A stretch of DNA of 64,000 bases from Planotetraspora thailandica. GTDB lineage: Bacteria; Actinomycetota; Actinomycetes; Streptosporangiales; Streptosporangiaceae. The stretch is from positions 1-64,000 of the forward strand of contig NZ_BOOR01000037.1 of the NCBI RefSeq assembly GCF_016863335.1, read 5' to 3'. Position 1 is the stretch's first letter. Each line of letters opens with the position of its first letter. Shown here in pieces: positions 50,496-59,767 of this stretch. The notes under the pieces were generated by a model. That model did no database searches. It was not told the DNA's origin and worked only from the letters and a program-made list of their open reading frames with translations. Made by a program: the position numbers and the translations under genes.

Positions 50496-51506
50496 ATGCC
50501 GACGAACACGATGAAGGCGATCCGGCTGCACGAGTTCGGTGGCCCTGAGGTGCTGCGTTACGACGAGGTGCCGATTCCCGAGCCGAAACCGGGTGAGGCG
50601 CTCGTTCGCGTTCACGCGGTCGGCGTCAATCCCCCCGACTGGTACGTACGCGAAGGAATGCCCAACGTCCCTCCTGAGCTGAGGCCACCTTTGAGCTTGC
50701 CCGCCATTCCGGGCACGGACGTGTCGGGCGTCGTCGAGGCCGTCGCCGCGGACGTAGACGGTCTCTCCGTCGGCGATGAGGTCTTCGGCCTCCTTCGCTT
50801 TCCCGGCCTCGAGGGCAGCGCATATGCCGAGTACGTCGCCGCGCCCGCGTCAGACCTTGCACGCAAGCCGGCGCACATCGATCACGTGCACGCCGCAGGG
50901 GCGCCTATGGCAGGACTCACCGCATGGCAGTTCCTGATCGAGCTCGGACACGATCATCCGTCGCCGTTTCAAGCGGCACAGCATCGCCCGATCGCACTGA
51001 ACGCCGAGACGACGGTGCTCGTCAATGGCGCTGCGGGGGGCGTGGGGCACTTCGCGCTGCAGTTGGCGAAATGGAAGGGTGCGCGCGTCATCGCGGTGGC
51101 ATCGGGCGTGCAAGAGTCGTTCCTGCGCGAACTCGGCGCCGACCAGTTCATCGACTACACCAAGAGCCGTCCCGAGGAAGTCGCGCACGACGTTGATCTC
51201 GTTCTCGATACCGTCGGCGGTCCCGACAGCAGTCGTTTCCTGCACACGCTCAAGCGCGGCGGCGCGTTGTACCCGGTGTTCTTCGCCGAATACGACCCCG
51301 AAGAGACCGCGAAGCTAGGCGTCACGGCCTCGGGCACCCAAGTGCGCTCGAACGGCCCGCAACTCGCAGAACTCGCGCGCTTGCTCGATGCGGGCACGCT
51401 TCGCGTCGCCATAGACAGCACGTTTCCCCTTGCTGATGCTCGAAGGGCGCACGAACGAGCCGCCCGTGGCCATATCCAAGGCAAGATCGTGCTCACGGTC
51501 GCATGA
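50496..51506 (+). CDS. Zinc-independent quinone oxidoreductase (MDR family)
   Basis: A 336-residue NADPH-dependent reductase of the medium-chain dehydrogenase/reductase superfamily. The GroES-like half contains GVNPPDWYVREGM and PGTDVSGVVEAV; the Rossmann motif is VLVNGAAGGVGHFALQLAKW. It lacks the cysteines of zinc alcohol dehydrogenases, as expected for quinone reductases. AGAGG lies upstream of ATG 50496. It is controlled by the divergent TetR and followed by a SnoaL-like gene seven bases on. Confidence 0.93.
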   Translation: MPTNTMKAIRLHEFGGPEVLRYDEVPIPEPKPGEALVRVHAVGVNPPDWYVREGMPNVPPELRPPLSLPAIPGTDVSGVVEAVAADVDGLSVGDEVFGLLRFPGLEGSAYAEYVAAPASDLARKPAHIDHVHAAGAPMAGLTAWQFLIELGHDHPSPFQAAQHRPIALNAETTVLVNGAAGGVGHFALQLAKWKGARVIAVASGVQESFLRELGADQFIDYTKSRPEEVAHDVDLVLDTVGGPDSSRFLHTLKRGGALYPVFFAEYDPEETAKLGVTASGTQVRSNGPQLAELARLLDAGTLRVAIDSTFPLADARRAHERAARGHIQGKIVLTVA

Positions 51507-51513
51507 GGACGAT

Positions 51514-52008
51514 GTGAGTTTCGATATGAAGACAACTGCGGCCCCCGCCTGGGGGAGCACCTACCTCACTGCAACGCCTGCGGGGGGCGTGGATCTGGAC
51601 CCTGCGGAGCAGCTCGCCGTCCAGCAGACGCTGGCGCGCTACGCCTTCGCCTTGGATCAGCAAGATCTGGCGGCATTAGAGAGCGTCCTGACCGTGAACG
51701 CCATCTGGACGTTCACGATCGCCGATGAGGTCGACCTTGGCCCGTTCGTCGGACGCGCGGCGATCCTCGACTTCGTGCGAGGTGCGATGGACGCCCAGAC
51801 CGATCAGCGACGGCACAACCTCATCAACATCGTCTTCCACAGCGCGGACGTCGGCACGGCCGAGGTGCGGGCCTACCTGATGCTGACGTCGAACGCAGGC
51901 GGAAGCCCGAGCGTGATCACGACCGGCTTCTACACGTTCAGCCTGGAACGCGCCAAAAGCGAGTGGCGTATCGCGAAGCTGTTCCTCGGCATGGACAACG
52001 CCGAGTAG
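51514..52008 (+). CDS. SnoaL-like / NTF2-fold protein
   Basis: A 164-residue protein of the SnoaL_4 type: AVQQTLARYAFALDQQDLAA then LESVLTVNAIWTF, ending in RIAKLFLGMDN. Such proteins are small cone-shaped hydrolases, isomerases or binding proteins. The GTG at 51514 is supported by GAGGA four bases upstream; ATG 51526 is the alternative. It follows the oxidoreductase by seven bases and is probably in the same TetR-controlled operon. Confidence 0.8.
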   Translation: MSFDMKTTAAPAWGSTYLTATPAGGVDLDPAEQLAVQQTLARYAFALDQQDLAALESVLTVNAIWTFTIADEVDLGPFVGRAAILDFVRGAMDAQTDQRRHNLINIVFHSADVGTAEVRAYLMLTSNAGGSPSVITTGFYTFSLERAKSEWRIAKLFLGMDNAE

Positions 52009-52050
52009 TGGGCGTCGATCCAGATCGGCCCGAGCGCCGTCCGCACCAGT

Positions 52051-53016
52051 TCAGGGGGCCAGCACGACCCTGCCGAACACCTCGCCCGCATCCATCTTCC
52101 GGTGGGCCAGCACCGCCTGGTCCAGCGGAAGCACTTCGTGCACGACCGTGCGCAGATCCCCGTGTACGGCATCCGCGAACTGGGACGACCGTACGGCCTG
52201 CCTGTCGGGGGCGGGCACGGTATCGGAGCTGAAGGTGGCGAACGACAGCGACTTGCGGAAAGCATCCATCAGTCGCATGCCGAAGTCCGCCGGCGGTTGC
52301 CCGCCGACTACGCCGACGGCCACGAACCGCCCGTTGGAGTTCAACCTGTCCAGCAAAAGGGGAAGCTGGGAACCCCCCACCACATCGATCACCACGTCGA
52401 AGCCCGACGGTGCGTCCGAGCCGCCGCCCCCGCCGGAGCGGTCGAGGACATGGGTCGCGCCCAGGTCCCTCAGGCGGGCGCCGCGCTCCGCCGATGAGGT
52501 GGTGACCACCACAGCGCCCGCGCCGCCCCTGGCTGCGAGCTGGACAGCCGTGATCCCGATGCTGCCCGCCGCACCGCGCACGAGGACCGCCTCGCCGGGT
52601 GTGAAACGGGCGCGGTCGAGGGCGAAGTGGGCGACCACGCCGGAGCCGCCGAGAGTCACCGCGGCGGCGCCGGTCAGGCCGTCGGGCAGCGGAAGTATGT
52701 CCTGGACCGCGGCGACGGCCTGCTCGGCGTACCCACCGGACAGGCCGGTGAACGCCCACACCCGCCGCCCTATCCACGAGGCGTCCACGCCCTCTCCCAC
52801 GGCGGTGACGCTTCCCGCGACCTCGCTGCCGAGGAGATGGCCCTCCCGGAAGCCGTAGGCGGCGAGCGTTCCCCGGCGGATCACGGCGTCCACGCCGCCT
52901 ACCCCGATCGCCTCCGTGGCGATCCGCACCTGCCCGGCGGCAGGGACGGGCACGGGCAGGTCGACCACCTCCAGGCCGTCGGGGTTTCCGAACGTCCTGA
53001 TCAAGACGGCTTTCAT
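52051..53016 (-). CDS. Zinc-independent MDR-family oxidoreductase
   Basis: A 321-residue NADPH:quinone reductase-like enzyme. It begins MKAVLIRTFGNPDGLEVVDL, has VLVRGAAGSIGITAVQLAAR as the nucleotide-binding loop and VVIDVVGG later. It diverges from a TetR gene whose upstream region holds a clear palindrome, the second such reductase/repressor pair in 4 kb. Zinc ligands are absent. The substrate is unknown. Confidence 0.92.
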   Translation of the reverse strand: MKAVLIRTFGNPDGLEVVDLPVPVPAAGQVRIATEAIGVGGVDAVIRRGTLAAYGFREGHLLGSEVAGSVTAVGEGVDASWIGRRVWAFTGLSGGYAEQAVAAVQDILPLPDGLTGAAAVTLGGSGVVAHFALDRARFTPGEAVLVRGAAGSIGITAVQLAARGGAGAVVVTTSSAERGARLRDLGATHVLDRSGGGGGSDAPSGFDVVIDVVGGSQLPLLLDRLNSNGRFVAVGVVGGQPPADFGMRLMDAFRKSLSFATFSSDTVPAPDRQAVRSSQFADAVHGDLRTVVHEVLPLDQAVLAHRKMDAGEVFGRVVLAP

Positions 53017-53117
53017 TTGGGCTCCTCAAGTCGGTGCATGGACGGGTCACAGCCGCGACGGCCGTGCGCGGCGAGCCGGCCCCGACAGCCGGGGCGGCGC
53101 CACTGCCATCGGACCGT

Positions 53118-53147
53118 AACGGACGCACCCGTCCGTTTGGCTAAAAT
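53118..53147 (+). promoter_or_regulatory. TetR operator and -10 box between the MDR gene and its repressor
   Basis: AACGGACG-CACC-CGTCCGTT (53118-53137) is a perfect palindrome with 8-bp arms. TAAAAT (53142-53147) follows as a -10 box. The start codon of the repressor lies eight bases beyond, so its message is nearly or fully leaderless. Confidence 0.75.
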
Positions 53148-53155
53148 GAGAAGCG

Positions 53156-53800
53156 ATGACCGCTCGTTTGCCTCACACCGTGCGCTCGGACGCCCGCGAC
53201 AACCAAGCCCGCATCCTGGACGCTGCCCGCGCTGTGTTCGGCGAGGAGGGGCTGAGTGCGCCCATGCGCGAGGTCGCCCGGCACGCAGGCGTCGGCCCCG
53301 CCACGTTGTACCGGCACTTCCCGACCAAGCGTGCCCTGATCGTGGAAACCTTCGCCGAACAACGGCGGGCCTGCCACGCCGCCGTCCGCGACGCCCTCGC
53401 AGACTCCGACCCGTGGCACGGATTCACGTGCCTGATCGAGCGGATCTGCGAACTTCACGCCAACAGCCGGGGCTTCGCCGACGCCTTCATGACGGCCTTC
53501 CCCGAGGCCATGGATTTCACAGCCGACCGAGAGCGGACCTTGCGCGCGGTCGCCGAACTGGCCCGCCGCGCCCAGAAGACCGGCCAACTGCGCCCCAGCT
53601 TCGTCATCGACGACCTGATGCTGATGCTCATGGCCCACCGGGGCGTCCAAGACGCGCCGCGTACCGCCCGGCTCACGGCCTCCCGCCGCTTCGCCGCCTA
53701 CGTGATCGAGGCGTTCCGCGCCGTACCGGAGACGGGAGCGCCTGCGCCGCTGCCACCGGCTCCACACCTGCAGCTCGCACACTCGCCCATCACGTCGTAG
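53156..53800 (+). CDS. TetR-family repressor
   Basis: A 214-residue regulator with HTH at about 15-62 (ILDAARAVFGEEGLSAPMRE and GPATLYRHFPTKRALIVETF) and a SbtR-type C-terminal domain. It diverges from the oxidoreductase at 53016 with an operator between, and is convergent with the FAD monooxygenase gene, 19 bases apart. Confidence 0.92.
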   Translation: MTARLPHTVRSDARDNQARILDAARAVFGEEGLSAPMREVARHAGVGPATLYRHFPTKRALIVETFAEQRRACHAAVRDALADSDPWHGFTCLIERICELHANSRGFADAFMTAFPEAMDFTADRERTLRAVAELARRAQKTGQLRPSFVIDDLMLMLMAHRGVQDAPRTARLTASRRFAAYVIEAFRAVPETGAPAPLPPAPHLQLAHSPITS

Positions 53801-53819
53801 CTCCGACTGGCCATCGCTG

Positions 53820-55031
53820 CTAAGCGACGGAAAGATCATGGTCGTACGGTTTCAGGGTGATGGCACTCGCCGTCTTCCTGATGCTCCGGACCATGAGGCC
53901 CTTCCAGGGGATGTAGGGCATCACGCGGTAGTTCTGGTTGACGAACCAGGTCATGAGCCTGTTGTCGGGAACCATCCACTTGGCCACTCCCTGCCCGGCC
54001 TTCTGGCAGCCCGCGACGTAGTGGCGCATCGCTTGCTGGTAACCGGCGAAGCCCGCGCTGTGGTCGGCGCCGGCAGCCGCCAGTTCCCCCGCCAGGACGT
54101 ACGCGCCGACCATGGCCAGTCCGGTGCCCATGCCCGACAGCGGTGAGGGACAGTAGGCGGCGTCGCCGAGGAGCGCGACGCGGCCGCGTGACCAGATGTC
54201 CAGGTGGACCTGGCTGACCGAGTCGAAGTAGAAGTCGGGTGCGTCCCACATGGCATCCAGCAGCCGCGGAGTCTCCCACCCGATTCCGTCGAACATCCGG
54301 GCGACGATCTTCTTCTGCTGTGCGACATCGCTCCGGTCGTAGGTGAGCGGCGGCGAGCCGAAGTGGAACATGACCTTGGCCTCGGTGTTGTGACGGGCAC
54401 TGTAGAGGGCCGCGACTTTGCCCGGGAGGCCGTACATCCGCCCGGTGTGGTCCAGCCCCAGGTGGTTGTCCATGGTGAAGATCGCGGTGTACAAGCCCAG
54501 GTGCTCGACGTAGTCGTGCTCGGGGCCGAAGGCCAGCGCGCGTACGTTGGAGTGCAGCCCGTCGGCGCCCACGACCAGATCGAACCGGCGTGGCGCGCCC
54601 CGCTCGAAGGTGACCTGTACACCGTCGTCGTCCTCGGTCATGGCGGTGATGGAGTCGTCGAAGAGGTATTCGGCGTGGTCCTTGGTGGCGTCGTACAGGA
54701 TGCGGGCCAGATCGCCGCGCAGGATCTCGATGTCGCCGCTGAACATGCCGGCGGGAATGGTGGCGATTTTCTTGCCCGCGGCGTTGACGTAGGACATGTC
54801 ACCCATGTGGGTCCGCTCGCGCTCGATGGCGGCCAGGATGCCCATGCGCCGAAGCACGGTGAGGTGCACGTCGCCGCGGAAGTCGACCGCGTAGCCGCCG
54901 TCGCGCAGCGCGGGGGCCCGCTCGACCACCGTGGGAGTGAATCCGTGCCTGCGCAGCCAGTAGGCCAGCGCCGGGCCGGCGATGCTCGCTCCCGAGATCA
55001 GAATCTTCGCGTTCGCTGGTGTAGTTGCCAT
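53820..55031 (-). CDS. FAD-dependent monooxygenase (TetX/aromatic hydroxylase type)
   Basis: A 403-residue class A flavoprotein. The GxGxxG variant is ILISGASIAGPALAYWL; the DG motif is LVVGADGLHSNVR; GDAAYCPSPLSGMGTGLAM is the second FAD-binding motif. The best-known relatives hydroxylate aromatic polyketides or tetracyclines (TetX) or rifamycin. The start at 55031 gives the standard N-terminus. It follows the SARP gene by 45 bases on the same strand, so both are likely transcribed together; a role in drug inactivation or tailoring is inference. Confidence 0.9.
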   Translation of the reverse strand: MATTPANAKILISGASIAGPALAYWLRRHGFTPTVVERAPALRDGGYAVDFRGDVHLTVLRRMGILAAIERERTHMGDMSYVNAAGKKIATIPAGMFSGDIEILRGDLARILYDATKDHAEYLFDDSITAMTEDDDGVQVTFERGAPRRFDLVVGADGLHSNVRALAFGPEHDYVEHLGLYTAIFTMDNHLGLDHTGRMYGLPGKVAALYSARHNTEAKVMFHFGSPPLTYDRSDVAQQKKIVARMFDGIGWETPRLLDAMWDAPDFYFDSVSQVHLDIWSRGRVALLGDAAYCPSPLSGMGTGLAMVGAYVLAGELAAAGADHSAGFAGYQQAMRHYVAGCQKAGQGVAKWMVPDNRLMTWFVNQNYRVMPYIPWKGLMVRSIRKTASAITLKPYDHDLSVA

Positions 55032-55076
55032 GCGATGAGCGTGTCCGACCATCCACACCGGCCGCTCACCGGCCGC

Positions 55077-58000
55077 TCACCGCCGACTCACCGATTTGCG
55101 GCTCGGGCCCCGGGCGAGGACGTGAAGGGCCGGCTCCGGTACGCCCGCCAGGCGGAGGGCATCGGCCAAGGGGAGCTGTGCTCCTGCCTGGTAGGCGGCC
55201 TCGTACGGCACGTCGCCCAGGACGGCCCGTACCGCGGTGGCGATCCTCGCGGTGTCGGGATCAGGCCCGGCGGCGACTCCCCGCAGCACCGTGGCGGCGC
55301 CGAGCAGCCGCGCCCCCGACGTCGCGTCGTCCTCTGCCAGGGCGATTCCGGCGAGGGCCTCGACCGCGCGGGCACCTTCGGGAAGTGGCCCGGCCAGCGC
55401 CGCCTCGACGGCGCGCACGTACCAGACCCGAGCCTCGCCGGGCGCACCGGACGCCTCGGCGACCTTGCCGAGTCCCATGAGCGTGTTGAGGCGGCTCCAG
55501 CCGCTCTTGAGCCAGTGGGTCTGAAAGCGTTCCAGCGCCTGCTCGTACAGGCGGCGCGCGCCGGCCAGATCACCGCCCAGCCGGGCGATGTCACCGAGCC
55601 CGCTCATCGCGGCCGCGAGGTAAGTGGGACTGCCCGCACGGCGCGCGATCTCGGCGGCCCGCTCGTAGTCCTCCCCCGCCGCGGCCAGGGCCCCCGACGA
55701 CCTGGTCCTGGCCTGATGGACGCGGTAGTCGCCCCGGTTGCACAGCAGGTCGGCCATGTCCTCCATCGCACCGAGCCGCTCAGTGTGGGCGAGCGCCTCA
55801 CCGGTCAGGACGATCGCGGTGTCGAGGTCGTCGCACAGGTGTGCCAGGACGGCCAGCGAGTCCAGGGCGAGCGCCGTACCCCATCGGTCGCCGAGCGTCC
55901 GGAAGGTCTCGGCGGCCGCGCCGAACGCCTGCTCGGCCGCGGCGAACTCGCCCATCATGAGCTGCGGATGGCCCCACACCACGTGGCTGACCGCCGCCTG
56001 CCACGGATCCGACGCCGTACGCCCTCGTGTGATCACCGACATCAGGACCTCGGGATCTCCCATGTCGGCGGCAATGATCAGGGGCCACAGGAACGGGATG
56101 GCCGGATGTCCCAGCGGCCGGTCCTGGCCGCCGACGATCGACTCGGCCGCCGACCGGCAGCGCTTCCACACCCGCTGATCGCCCCCTGCGGCCGCGATCA
56201 GCGCACACAGCACATAGTCGGTTTCCCGCCCCTCAGGCGGGGTGGTGCCGACCGCCTCCAACAGCGCGGCCGCCCACGGCGTCACCGAGGCGCGGGTGCC
56301 CCGGAGCCAGACGTACCAGGCCATCGACGCGAGCAGCCCGAGCCCCAGCCCGGTCTCGCCCGATTCGGCCGACCACCGCAACGCCGCGTGCAGGTTCCCG
56401 TCCTCGGCCGTGAGCGTGGCCAGCCACCGCAGCTGCTCGGGGCCCCGCAGCTGCGGATCGGCGGTCCTGGCCAGTCGCAGGTAGTGGTCAGCATGCGCGC
56501 GCCGTACGGCGCCGGCCTCCCCCGCCTCCTCAAGCCGCTCGGCGCAGTAGGCGCGGACCGTCTCCAGCATGCGATAGCGGCCGTCGGCGACCTCGATCAA
56601 GGACTTGCCGACCAGGGAGTCCAGCACGTCCTCGGCACCGGGAACCGCACAGACCCGCGCCACCGCCTCGGCGGTGGCGCCGCCGGCGAAGACGGTCAGG
56701 CGCCTGGCCATCACCCGCTCGGTCTCCGAAAGCAGGTCCCAGCTCCACGCCACGACCGCGCGCATCGTCTGGTGCCTGGCCTCGGCGGTGCGGCTGCCCC
56801 GCGACAGCAGCCGGAACCGGTCGTCCAGCCCGGCCGCGAGTTCCTCGACATCGTGAGTGCGCAGCCGCGCAGCCGCCAACTCGATCGCCAGCGGCAGGCC
56901 GTCCAGGCCATCGCAGATCCGCCGCACGGTCGCGGCCTCGGCGTCGTCCACGACAAAGCCCGGCCGTACCGCGGCGGCCCTGTCGGCGAACAGCCGCGCG
57001 GCCCAGGTCGGCGCGAGCGGCCGGACCGGCCACAGGCTCTCGCCGGTGATGCCCAGCGGCTCCCGGCTGGTCGCCAGGACCCGCAGCGTAGGACAGCGCC
57101 TCAGCAGCCGCTCGGCCAGCGCCGCCACCGCGTCGACGAGATGCTCGCAGTTGTCGAGAAGTAACAGCACCGCGCGCTGGTCCAAAGCAGCCACCAGCCG
57201 TGACTCCGGCGTCACCCCGGCCTGTCCGGCGTGGAAGCCGCTGTCCCGCAGTCCAAGCGCGCCGAGTACGGCCGCGGGCACCTCTGCCGCGTCACGCACC
57301 CGTGCCAGCTCCACCAGACACACCTCGGGCTCGGCACTCAGGCTCGCGGCCTCGATGGCCAGGCGTGTCTTACCTACGCCACCGGCACCCAGCAGCGTGA
57401 CCAGGCGGGTTCTCGCCAGCAGTTCGGCGACCGCGGCCAGGTCCTCCGCGCGGCCCACGAAAGTGGTGAGCTGCGCGGGAAGCGCGAGCGCGACCGGCTC
57501 GCCGCGCAGCAGGGAACGGTGGATCGCGGCGAGCTCAGGTCCGGAGTCCGCGCCGAGTTCGTCGGCCAGCAGCCGCCGGATCTCCTCGAACACCGCGAGC
57601 GCCTCGGCCTGCCTGCCATCGGCTCGCAGCGCGCGCATGAGCAGGCCCCGCAGCCGCTCCCGCAGCGGATTCAAGGCGACCAGTTCCCGCAACTCCGGCA
57701 CGACCGCCCGATGCCCGCCCCGCTGGAGATCGGCCTCGATCCGATCCTCCAGAGCACCGAGCCTGCCCTCTTCGAGCCGAGCCACCTCGGCCCGCACGGA
57801 TACCACGTCGAGTACGTCGGCGAGCGCCGTACCACGCCACAAGGCCAGCGCCTCACGCAACAACACCGCCGCCCGCGCGGGGTCACCACGCGCGAGAGCT
57901 TGCCGCCCCTCGCCCGACAACCGCTCGAAACGGCAGACGTCTACGTCTTCGGGATCGACCACCAGCCGATAGCCGCCGGGAACGAACTCGATCGCCGCAC

Positions 58001-58229
58001 CGGGGCCTAACGCCCGCCGGAGCCGCGACACCTGCGACTGCAGAGCATGGCCCGCCCCGTCGCCCGCCTGCCCGCCGTACAGATCATCGATCAGCCGCTC
58101 GGACGGCACCACCTCACCGACGCGCACCGATAGCAGCGCCAGCAGAGCCCGCCGCGCCGGGCCGCCGAGCAAAACCTCACTCCCGTCGTCACGCCACGCC
58201 CGCGTCGTCCCCAGGATCCCGAACCGCAT
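55077..58229 (-). CDS. SARP/AfsR-like regulator: BTAD, NB-ARC-type ATPase and TPR
   Basis: A 1050-residue regulator. The OmpR-like winged helix begins MRFGILGTTRAWRDDG (about 1-95). A BTAD domain (about 100-245) includes FERLSGEGRQALARGDPARA. The ATPase has P-loop LLGAGGVGKTRLAIEAA, Walker B AVLLLLDNCEHLVD and a GLPL motif DGLPLAIELAAARL. TPR repeats form the last 400 residues. ATG 58229 begins the winged helix; 58238 and 58241 are alternative starts. SARPs activate antibiotic or stress genes. Here it lies between the erythromycin-esterase-like gene and a FAD monooxygenase on one strand. Confidence 0.92.
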   Translation of the reverse strand: MRFGILGTTRAWRDDGSEVLLGGPARRALLALLSVRVGEVVPSERLIDDLYGGQAGDGAGHALQSQVSRLRRALGPGAAIEFVPGGYRLVVDPEDVDVCRFERLSGEGRQALARGDPARAAVLLREALALWRGTALADVLDVVSVRAEVARLEEGRLGALEDRIEADLQRGGHRAVVPELRELVALNPLRERLRGLLMRALRADGRQAEALAVFEEIRRLLADELGADSGPELAAIHRSLLRGEPVALALPAQLTTFVGRAEDLAAVAELLARTRLVTLLGAGGVGKTRLAIEAASLSAEPEVCLVELARVRDAAEVPAAVLGALGLRDSGFHAGQAGVTPESRLVAALDQRAVLLLLDNCEHLVDAVAALAERLLRRCPTLRVLATSREPLGITGESLWPVRPLAPTWAARLFADRAAAVRPGFVVDDAEAATVRRICDGLDGLPLAIELAAARLRTHDVEELAAGLDDRFRLLSRGSRTAEARHQTMRAVVAWSWDLLSETERVMARRLTVFAGGATAEAVARVCAVPGAEDVLDSLVGKSLIEVADGRYRMLETVRAYCAERLEEAGEAGAVRRAHADHYLRLARTADPQLRGPEQLRWLATLTAEDGNLHAALRWSAESGETGLGLGLLASMAWYVWLRGTRASVTPWAAALLEAVGTTPPEGRETDYVLCALIAAAGGDQRVWKRCRSAAESIVGGQDRPLGHPAIPFLWPLIIAADMGDPEVLMSVITRGRTASDPWQAAVSHVVWGHPQLMMGEFAAAEQAFGAAAETFRTLGDRWGTALALDSLAVLAHLCDDLDTAIVLTGEALAHTERLGAMEDMADLLCNRGDYRVHQARTRSSGALAAAGEDYERAAEIARRAGSPTYLAAAMSGLGDIARLGGDLAGARRLYEQALERFQTHWLKSGWSRLNTLMGLGKVAEASGAPGEARVWYVRAVEAALAGPLPEGARAVEALAGIALAEDDATSGARLLGAATVLRGVAAGPDPDTARIATAVRAVLGDVPYEAAYQAGAQLPLADALRLAGVPEPALHVLARGPSRKSVSRR

Positions 58230-58360
58230 ACGTTTCATCATCACCCGCCGCGGCCCTGGACAGCGATCTTCGAGCCTGCGCAACGAGGATTCTTCTGCGT
58301 CGATCCACCGCGGGGCGGCGGCGGGCCGGTGACGAAGGTGTAAGCCCCGCACAGCAGAGA

Positions 58361-59707
58361 TCAATTGTCAGACAGGCCCTTGGGCGACTTGTAGTGGGAG
58401 AACACTTCCCGCACCTCCTGTGGCGAGCAGGCGAGCGCGGCATCGTCGGGGTCCGCGCCCGTGACGTGAGGCAGGTGCACGACGATGTCGTAGGCGTCCA
58501 GCGCGCTCACGGGAGAGTAGTACGCGCCCAGACCCGCGCGTTGCACGGTGGCGCCCCGGACGGCGTCGGCGTCGGCCGGCGAGAGCCGGCGTAGATCGGC
58601 GGCGAAGGGGCCGTCGTGGCTGGCGTGCATGAGGGCGTCGAGGCTGCCGGGCTTGGGGGCCTGCATAGGCGCGAAGAGGGCGCCGGCCTGGAAGGCCGCG
58701 GCGTCGGAGTTGAGCATGTGACCGGTTCCCGTGGTGGCGCCGATGACCAGGTAGTCCTCGCCCAGCCGGTCTGCCAGGTGCATCCCCATCGGGGTCACCG
58801 GGTCCATGCCGGGGAGCGCAGCGGGTCCGCGCTGGACGTGGCCGTTGTGGGCGGCTAGGACGATCCGGTCCTGTCGGCGCAGAATCCATTCCACTGTGTC
58901 GGCGATCTCGGCATCGCGGTTGTACATCACGCTCTGCTGGTCGCCGCCGGTCATGCCGCGGATGACCGACTCCAGAGTGAGCAGGTGGCGCATGGATTGC
59001 AGTGCGCGCTCGTACTCCTCAGCGGTGGTACGCCGGACGTAGTCCAGGCGCCGGCCCTTCATGCGCGCAGCGAGGCCAGCGAGGCCCGCCGTCAGCGCGT
59101 CCTTCGTCGTGGACGGGAGTTGGGCGTAGACGGCCATCGTCGTGCGGGCGGCGAACGCGGACGTCGCCGCGAAGGCCGCGGCCGTTTCCCGGATGGCCGT
59201 GTCGACCTGCAAGCCGGGATCGGCCTGCGCGAGGTAGGCGAGGACCGCGTCCAGGGCGGGGATCAGGGAGGCGTTCTGGCCGCCCAGGTCGATGCCGTAG
59301 AAGCCGACGGAACGCTCGGCGGTGGCGTTGTGCCGGCGCATCCACTCCAAGTGGGCGCCCATCTGCTGCCACAGGCCCGTCAGTGAGGTCAGGCCGTACG
59401 CCATGATCTCGCCGAGCCGGTCCTCGCCGCCATGGACCCAGGCGTTGGTCCGCCGGCCCTCCGTGAATCCGGTCTCCATCGCGTAGGCACTGAATCCGTG
59501 CCGCTCGCTCAGGTAACGCAGGAGGCGGTGGCGCAGCTGGTAGGTCTCGCGGTTGTAGTGCGCGCTCTCGCCGATCGCCACCACCCGCGCGTCGCCGATG
59601 GCTTCGTCCAGCCATTGCAGGTCGTCCAGCGGGGCGACCGGGTCCAGCGTGCGCAGGGGGATCACCGCCTCGTTGCTGAGCCGGGCGGGGGTCGTGTGCG
59701 TGTCCAT
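58361..59707 (-). CDS. Erythromycin esterase family protein
   Basis: A 448-residue member of the Ere family. The presumed active-site histidine and glutamate are in VVAIGESAHYNRETYQ; further motifs are ETGFTEGRRTNAWV, NRDAEIADTVEWIL and VLAAHNGHVQRG. Ere enzymes open the lactone of macrolides without a metal; many family members act on unknown esters. GAAGGG lies six bases before ATG 59707. It diverges from an ArsR-type regulator, whose palindromic region probably controls both. Confidence 0.9.
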   Translation of the reverse strand: MDTHTTPARLSNEAVIPLRTLDPVAPLDDLQWLDEAIGDARVVAIGESAHYNRETYQLRHRLLRYLSERHGFSAYAMETGFTEGRRTNAWVHGGEDRLGEIMAYGLTSLTGLWQQMGAHLEWMRRHNATAERSVGFYGIDLGGQNASLIPALDAVLAYLAQADPGLQVDTAIRETAAAFAATSAFAARTTMAVYAQLPSTTKDALTAGLAGLAARMKGRRLDYVRRTTAEEYERALQSMRHLLTLESVIRGMTGGDQQSVMYNRDAEIADTVEWILRRQDRIVLAAHNGHVQRGPAALPGMDPVTPMGMHLADRLGEDYLVIGATTGTGHMLNSDAAAFQAGALFAPMQAPKPGSLDALMHASHDGPFAADLRRLSPADADAVRGATVQRAGLGAYYSPVSALDAYDIVVHLPHVTGADPDDAALACSPQEVREVFSHYKSPKGLSDN

Positions 59708-59724
59708 CGATTGCCCTTCAGCTA

Positions 59725-59767
59725 GTTCCAACTTTGGGAACAGTACCATGTGTGGGAATATTGGAAC
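59725..59767. promoter_or_regulatory. Operator region between the Ere and ArsR-like genes
   Basis: GTTCCAA (59725-59731) and TTGGAAC (59761-59767) are exact inverted repeats; an imperfect 17-bp palindrome GTTCCAACTTTGGGAAC lies inside the left part. The right arm touches the ArsR ATG at 59768. TTGGGA and AATATT, 17 bp apart, could be its promoter, again giving a leaderless transcript. Confidence 0.55.

Noticed and set aside
55059-55080. Tandem CGGCCGCTCAC repeat as a regulatory element
   Set aside because: Only two 11-bp copies at the SARP stop codon and start-proximal region of the monooxygenase gene; probably a local slippage event.
54204-57164. 986-codon plus-strand frame opposite the SARP gene
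   Set aside because: Antisense shadow of the SARP and monooxygenase genes, with no recognisable domains.
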